DNA of 64,000 nucleotides. It comes from Diploscapter coronatus. Lineage: Eukaryota; Nematoda; Chromadorea; Rhabditida; Rhabditidae. The stretch is taken from contig OZ038423.1 in the NCBI GenBank assembly GCA_964036155.1, forward strand, positions 71,687,249-71,751,248. The letters run 5' to 3'. Made by a program: the position numbers and the translations under genes. This document shows, piece after piece, positions 58,736-64,000 of this stretch; the stretch's first letter is position 1; each line of letters opens with the position of its first letter. The notes beneath the pieces were generated by a model. That model made no database searches and was not told the origin of the DNA. It saw only the letters and a program-made list of their open reading frames with translations.

Positions 58736-61277
58736 ATGATTTATTATAGCCTGATAAGGAGTTTGTTGTTGGTTTGTTGCGTTATTTTTGGTTGCATGAA
58801 TTGTGTAGATGCAGTCGCGGCAAAGGATGGTATGCAATTAGTCTTTGTTCAAACGGTAAACAAATGTTTAGATTTGAAAACTAATGGAAAAGGGTTTAGA
58901 TGTGGCGTCATGGAGATAGATCGCCGACTAAGACTTGGCCTAATGATGCTGTAAAAGAGGTAAATATACGAAATCTGAAATTGTTTTCCCGTGAAAAATT
59001 ATATCGTAAAAATTAAGAGCGATTGGATATGGGGAGGGCAAGGTTTAGGTCAATTGACTCCCAGAGGAATGAGGCAGCACCTTAATCTCGGAATGAAGCT
59101 ACGAAATCGCTACATCGACAGTAATGGCACTTTCCCTGGTTTTCTACCCCCAAGCTACAGATCCGATAAGGTAATCCTACTTCTATCAAGGATCGCTGAG
59201 AGCCTGTCTTTGAAAGTTTCTCCTGACTTTTAGATTTCCAGTGTCAATTCCTGCTTACCCTCGATTTTACTCTTGAAACGTATTCCTATAGATATTTTCA
59301 GATGTACATCCGATCTACTGATATCAACCGAACCTTAATTTCCGCATATTCGAATATGATTGGAATGTATGGACAGCCAAACTATGGCAATCAAGGCCAG
59401 GTTGATTATCCAAATGCTACGGATGGATGGCCCAGTGGCTTTGTGCCGGTACCCATTCATACCTTAGATGACGATACTGATTTTGTAAGTTTTTATTCTT
59501 TCTTATTTAAATACTTCGATTTTCAGTTGCTAAATACCGATGTCTATTGTCCGCTAAGGGATAAATGGTAAGTTTTCAAAGTTAAAAATAAGAATTTTTT
59601 ACTAAAAACGCCTAAAATTAGGTGGGACGCAGCAAAAAAATCCGCCGAGGTGCAAAACTTTACGAATTCGCCAAATGTCTCGCAAATGCTCAAAAATATC
59701 GAGAATTGGATGGGTTTAGTCAATCCTCAGATTGAAGATTTCGGCACTGTTTCTGTTGACTTGTCTATTGAGGTAGATCCTCTACGAATATGGTTTATCC
59801 AAACAGCCCTTGAGCGAAATTTTTGAGCATATGCGATACATTTGGAGATATTTTCTCAGGGTTTAAACTAATGAATACATCCATTTGAACCAATATGCGT
59901 GCTTTCAATCAATTATTAGTATATACATGATATCCTTAACATAGTTTTACAACAAAAGTCCTTTAAAATATGAAATAATATCATAGGTGGGACCTTGCAA
60001 AGCAAAGTCTCGAAGTGATGAATTTCACTAATTCACCAAATGTATCAACGATGCTCACAAATTTAACCGGTTGGACTGGATTGAACATGACTCTCGATAA
60101 TTTGTATATTCCTGCGCAAGGGCTGTTTATTGAAGTTCAAATATCTTCTTTTTATCGTTAAAATCATACAATTTAGAAAATCTACTTTCCTGAGCGAGTG
60201 TATAATTATAGCTGGTACACCGACGATATATTTAATCAGATCGATGCTATGAATGATCAAGTAACATTTTTATTTACGACCTATAAAACGGTTATAAACA
60301 TTTTCAGGTTGATCTCTATCAAAATGGGGTCTTTGGTAAGTCAAGATAGCTTTTAAAGTTATTATTTAGTACCTTGAAAATACTTATATAGATCAGCCAA
60401 ACATGCTCAACGGGGTTGACATCGGATTGCAGTTGAAGAAGCTTCGAGCCGGAGCTTTCGTAAATGAGATCAGTTCTCGGATGCAGGATAAAATCAGATG
60501 CAATGGCACTACTGATCCAAGCTGTAATTGGATCAACAACTTAAACATGTACATTTACTCTGCTGTAGGTTTATTATTATCATAGCCGCCCACAGGTATC
60601 GAACAGTCGTACCTGACGTGCATCAAATTCAAAACATTTGAACATTTTACCTGTCTTAACCGTGCGACTGTTACAAATTTTCCGTACCTGTTTACCAGTA
60701 TTCTTCCATAATCTTTAAGAAATGATTTCGTACCCATATCTCACCTAAGAGCAGCCCCGCTTATCAATATCATTTAGAAGATATTTTAGCACGATACCAC
60801 TCTTTACGCATTCTTCTCCGCTATCGGTGTGGAAGAGTACGCAGTTAAACCAAAAGGCTCCTACCCTCAATATAGTGCGTGTGCTTTAATCGAATTGTAC
60901 CAAAATACCTCATCTAAGGACTACGCTTTCAAGGTTATACCCCCGGAATTTAAAACTATTTCGAGTATTTAGCTGATCTACCATAAAAATGAAAATACGA
61001 CATTTGACGATGAAACTACTGGCATCCCAGGATGTGAGAATGCCACATTGGGCTACTGTCCTGTATCAGTCTTTCAAACTATCGCAGCACGAGTCAAGCC
61101 CGATCAACCTATTGACACAGTAATTAAATTAAATAACATAGGCAGATATATTAATTGTTTCAATTTCAGTGGTGCTTTAGCGATACCCCTGGATTTTCGT
61201 CTACATCCACGGGTCTATTTATGGCTTTTACTTACGTTACACTTGCATGTCTTCTAGGAAGTTTCAGATTTATTTGA
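58736..61277 (+). CDS. histidine acid phosphatase (branch 2), membrane or GPI-tail type, with alternative cap exons
   Basis: Exons: 58736-58855, 58900-58959, 59018-59170, 59302-59484, 59527-59567, then either 59622-59772 (6a) or 59987-60134 (6b), then 60177-60260, 60309-60336, 60392-60564, 60790-60933, 60973-61119 and 61170-61277. This gives 463 aa with 6a or 462 aa with 6b. A signal peptide (MIYYSLIRSLLLVCCVIFGC) is followed by the catalytic MWRHGDRSPTKTW (His44 nucleophile) and the distal HDTT proton-donor motif (His332-Asp333), with CENATLGYCPV Cys near the end. The C-terminus is hydrophobic (TGLFMAFTYVTLACLLGSF), suggesting membrane or GPI anchoring. The family hydrolyses phosphomonoesters outside the cell or in lysosomes; nematode pho/acp genes are often intestinal. 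Intron 2 ends TTAAG (59013-59017). AATAAA at 61357-61362. Confidence 0.92.
59622..59772 (+). other. acid phosphatase alternative exon 6a
   Basis: A 151-nt exon between AAATTAG and GAG|GTAGAT. It enters in phase 2 (completing TG|G, Trp), leaves in phase 0, and encodes WDAAKKSAEVQNFTNSPNVS and on to VSVDLSIE. Paralogous to 59987-60134. Confidence 0.85.
59987..60134 (+). other. acid phosphatase alternative exon 6b
   Basis: A 148-nt exon between ATCATAG and GAA|GTTCAA with the same entry and exit phases as 6a. It encodes WDLAKQSLEVMNFTNSPNVS and on to AQGLFIE. It has a weaker donor and acceptor than 6a, hinting at regulated use. Confidence 0.82.
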
Positions 61278-61327
61278 ATTTTCTGCTATTGTTAAATTAA
61301 ATTGCACTGAATCAGTGAAAGTTTCAC

Positions 61328-61362
61328 TTTATTAACCATCATTATTATTAGTGTAGAATAAA
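61328..61362. terminator. back-to-back poly(A) signals of convergent genes
   Basis: AATAAA on + at 61357-61362 (phosphatase) and TTTATT at 61328-61333 (AATAAA on -, GDSL gene). Each lies in the other's predicted 3' UTR, with 98 bp between the two stops. Confidence 0.65.
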
Positions 61363-61375
61363 TATGAAAACTGTT

Positions 61376-63242
61376 CTAATCCAATATGCTCGGCGTGTAG
61401 AACTTGGCACAATCTTGACTATTCTTCGGGGTTTGGAAGAAGGGGCAGCTCTGAAATAATTTCATAAGAAAAATAAATAAATTTATGACTTACAGACGAA
61501 GGACAGTGTAGAGCAACTGTGTGGTCTGACAAATTGACTTTCGTCTGTTTCTGTCCGACAGGTTGAGTGATCGTATTCCACAAGTGCATGGCTATATTTG
61601 CGTGTCCGTATGCGGAGAAATGGAAGCAGTCTGGGGCGAAGAATGTCAGATCGACTTCACCGTCGGGCTGAAATTTAAAGCTCTATTTTAGCTAGCCAAA
61701 AATCCCCTTTAACTTTATTCTGAATATCAAAATCGGGGTAATTTAGTAATCAGATTACTTTAGGATTGACCTGTTTCTCTTTCCTAAAAAAGACATTTTA
61801 AGAAAGTCTGCTTATGATAAAAATTGATTTTAGTCAACGTGTACCAAATAAGGCGGATCAGCAATCCCATTGAAAAATGGCTGAACCACAAATGTGAAGT
61901 CATCGGCTTCGAACCTTCCACTGCTCTGAATGTTGGCTTCAGCATACATGTATGAGAAGCATGTGTTGGCGATGTAATCATTCGTAAAATTCTTATCGGA
62001 TTCACATGTGCATTCGAAGCTGAAAAATGGCATGATCATAAATTCGGCTTCTTTGGAAAAATATATTTCCCAATTAAAATAATTAGAGATTTTTACTCAT
62101 AATTTAGTTTTTTTAAAAAACTTACAGATGCAAAGCATCACAGAAATATTTTCCTCGATCGATTTTTCTCAACAATCCCATATTGAACATTCCGGTTAAA
62201 GAAACGATTGTCCTAAAAAATTAAAAATTTTAATTTATGGAAAGGAAAAGGTACCTAGGAAGATTATCTTTCAGAATCTGCACAGCCTTGATGATATTGT
62301 TCATGAGAGTGACGTTTCCGTGGGGTGCCTGGATGATTTTTGAATCGTTTAAAAATCGATTTAATAAAAAAAATACTTACAGTTGAATTAATATAGTGAT
62401 CAGTACAGAAGACGCAAATATCGTTCGCGCCTATGAAAATATTGACCAATTTCCAATCTTCTTTCACATTGATCTGAATATTCAAATAGCTTTTCAAAAA
62501 AATCTATTTAAATTATACCTCCTTATGTGAGTTCATCGTGTTCACCAAGTTTCTCGCCTGACCAATAATATCTTTGGATTCGGCTCCTGGGACTGCCATA
62601 TTTAGCTTCGCGATCTAATAACTTTATGATTTAAAACAATCTTGAAAAAGAATAAAATTCACCTCCCAAACATTCTCCGATCCAATTCCGAGAGAATAAC
62701 CAATTAAATCCGGGTTGAATTTGCGTAAGACATCTGTAAAAGTAAAAAAAGTTCTAAATTAATAATCTAGGTCCAACTTCCAACAGTAATGTGACCATCC
62801 AATCCTTTGTCACCACCGATTTGGAAGGCCAATCCTCGATATTGAAGCACAACGGCTAAAGGATCTCCTGGCTCAGCTCCAGCGCCATTTGCGGCATAAA
62901 GTTCATTTTTTAAGGAAATATTTGAAAAAATATGTTTTAAAAATAACTACTAACTGTCAAAGAATCCCCCAACGCTCCAATAACTTTGATATCCGCATAT
63001 CGGACCTGATTGACATTTGTGGGTACTGTCTTACTTCTTAAACATTCAAAATATTACAAAAAAAATAAATTGTTAAAAATACTTAGCCATGACATTCGGA
63101 TCACAGGTCCATCCCGGAGCGCCCATATCTTTGATCGCGGCATTTACAAGGAGAGCTGTTATCCAAAATGATAAAGCTACTAAATTAAGAGGGATATTTT
63201 TACAAGGAAAAAGGTAGACTAACAAATAACATTCCGGATCAT
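61376..63242 (-). CDS. secreted GDSL-family phospholipase B-like enzyme
   Basis: Twelve exons: 63224-63242, 63083-63179, 62955-63036, 62778-62895, 62663-62733, 62519-62614, 62381-62473, 62255-62328, 62126-62212, 61845-62019, 61494-61667 and 61376-61450. They join to 386 aa. A signal peptide (MIRNVILALSFWITALLVNA) precedes the PLB1-type GDSL fold. Block I is IGALGDSLTA (Ser64), followed by NGAGAEPGDP, YRGLAFQIGGD, block III IFIGANDICVFC (Gly176-Asp179) and block V FAPDCFHFSAYGH (Asp317, His320), giving a complete catalytic triad. Substrates are likely lysophospholipids or phospholipids in the gut lumen or extracellular space. Two oddities: the intron between 62955 and 62895 lacks an AG acceptor (AT at 62897-62896), and one intron ends TTAAG (before 63036). 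Convergent with the acid phosphatase. Confidence 0.92.
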
Positions 63243-64000
63243 GGTTTATTCAGTAGTCGAATTCCGGGAGTCTCTTAGCCGCGTCAATAAATTATCGATA
63301 AGCTGTGCTTTATGGCGTGTTGAGGGTATGTGCTTATCAGCATTTCCATGAGTAGAGTGGAGACGGGAACAGGAATTGCGATTAATAAATAAAATCTTGT
63401 CTGCATGATATCAGAATACTTTAACCAAATGAATAAAAACTCATTTTATACAATTATTCTATGTGTAAATTTGTTATGTGCATTAATTAACAACCATTGA
63501 TATGTTGACATTTCAATTAGCATATGCATAGCAATAAATTTCTGATCATCCTGAGTGTTTTGAACTTCACCATTTTTCGCCGATAAAAATCCTAGTTGAA
63601 GCTTCGACGATACGGACTTATGTTTATGATAGGCATGAAAGCAGCGCGACCTGGCGTTGCAATTACCGCTTCTTGGGAATAATTGATTGGATTTGACAGG
63701 CCTTCGTCAACGAACAAGGAGGCAGGCATTGTTTGGTGGGGGGTTGGATGGATTTGACACGGATAGGGGATAAGAAGATAACAGATAAGGAGGGAAGCAG
63801 AGAAAAAGAAATGGATTCGATAAGTCCATTGGCAAGGTTAGAGGGAAAAGAAGGAACGCGCGCGCAACCCGATGATCACCTTTTAATAGGGGATGGATGA
63901 CGGTTTAAGTGTTAAAAAGGCGAAGCGCTTTTGCCCGAGAGACGATCCGATTAGATGCGAATATGGACACGGCGAAAACTTAAGAAAAAGGATATGAGAA
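63243..64000. other. upstream region of the GDSL gene to window end
   Basis: No exon supported on either strand apart from the promoter motifs noted at 63292-63339. Purine-rich from about 63770 to 63860. Confidence 0.45.
63292..63339. promoter_or_regulatory. GATA-type sites in the GDSL lipase promoter
   Basis: TTATCGATAA (63292-63301, two overlapping GATA cores) and CTTATCA (63333-63339, TGATAAG on the gene strand) lie 50-97 nt upstream of the ATG. In nematodes ELT-2/ELT-7 use TGATAA in intestinal genes; the function here is inferred. Confidence 0.4.

Noticed and set aside
1..64000. tRNA, rRNA and CRISPR-like repeat arrays
   Set aside because: I looked for GGTTCGAATCC-type T-loops on both strands and regularly spaced repeats by eye and found none convincing; a covariance-model scan would be decisive.

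Overview
The window looks like a gene-dense nematode chromosome segment. The genes are built of many short exons separated by mostly 40-250 nt introns that usually start GTAAG/GTTAG and end TTTCAG. Many ATGs sit a few bases downstream of an isolated acceptor (17483, 28346, 43780, 50859, 56811), as expected for spliced-leader trans-splicing. Several families are typical of Rhabditida: Clc-like tetraspan proteins, a LET-99/TOE-2-type DEP protein, a CYP44-type P450 and a CPG4-like Cys-rich secreted protein. The species cannot be named from the sequence alone, and I do not read it as C. elegans itself.

Layout, left half. 1-804 is the 3' end of an unrecognised + strand gene. 2070-4058 (-) is phb-2 (prohibitin 2), and 5346-7533 (-) is an SLC22-like transporter. 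Next come an isolated Lys-rich ORF (9039-9428, +), a six-Cys secreted protein (10038-10968, -), a 60-residue secreted peptide precursor (13055-13993, -) and a REEP/Yop1 gene whose reading frame is broken twice (16440-17224, -). 17487-24196 (+) is a 22-exon DEP-domain/RhoGAP-like gene of about 1017 aa. 25763-28336 (-) encodes an unrecognised basic, Thr/Pro-rich 456 aa protein.

Layout, right half. 30743-34867 (-) is an aquaglyceroporin, followed by about 5 kb without a supported gene (34868-39845) that it shares with a divergent secreted orphan (39846-41693, +). 41825-43777 (-) is cyp-44, with a CPG4-like gene just upstream (43988-45356, -). 48290-50184 (+) is an MFSD8-like transporter and 50871-52332 (+) is wdr-31. 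52543-53569 (-) is a Clc-like tetraspan protein and 56812-57626 (+) a tiny single-pass membrane protein. 58736-61277 (+) is a histidine acid phosphatase and 61376-63242 (-) a GDSL phospholipase B-like enzyme.

How the genes relate. They are mostly independent housekeeping or tissue genes, not a pathway cluster. Two convergent pairs have predicted overlapping 3' ends: the 39846 orphan with cyp-44, and the acid phosphatase with the GDSL enzyme. CPG4-like/cyp-44 (211 bp apart, same strand) may be an operon. The phosphatase and the GDSL lipase both have TGATAA/TTATCGATAA GATA-type sites upstream, which suggests intestinal expression.

The most striking observation is a duplicated exon in the acid phosphatase (59622-59772 and 59987-60134). 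Both copies have identical splice phases. Including both would shift the frame into an early stop, so they look like a frame-enforced mutually exclusive pair that swaps about 50 residues of the cap region. Other splicing oddities are three GC-AG introns, several AAG/GAG acceptors, one required acceptor that lacks AG, and two short genes whose last donor overlaps an in-frame stop. All exon structures were worked out by hand from reading frame, splice consensus and family knowledge; splice ends may be off by a base or two.
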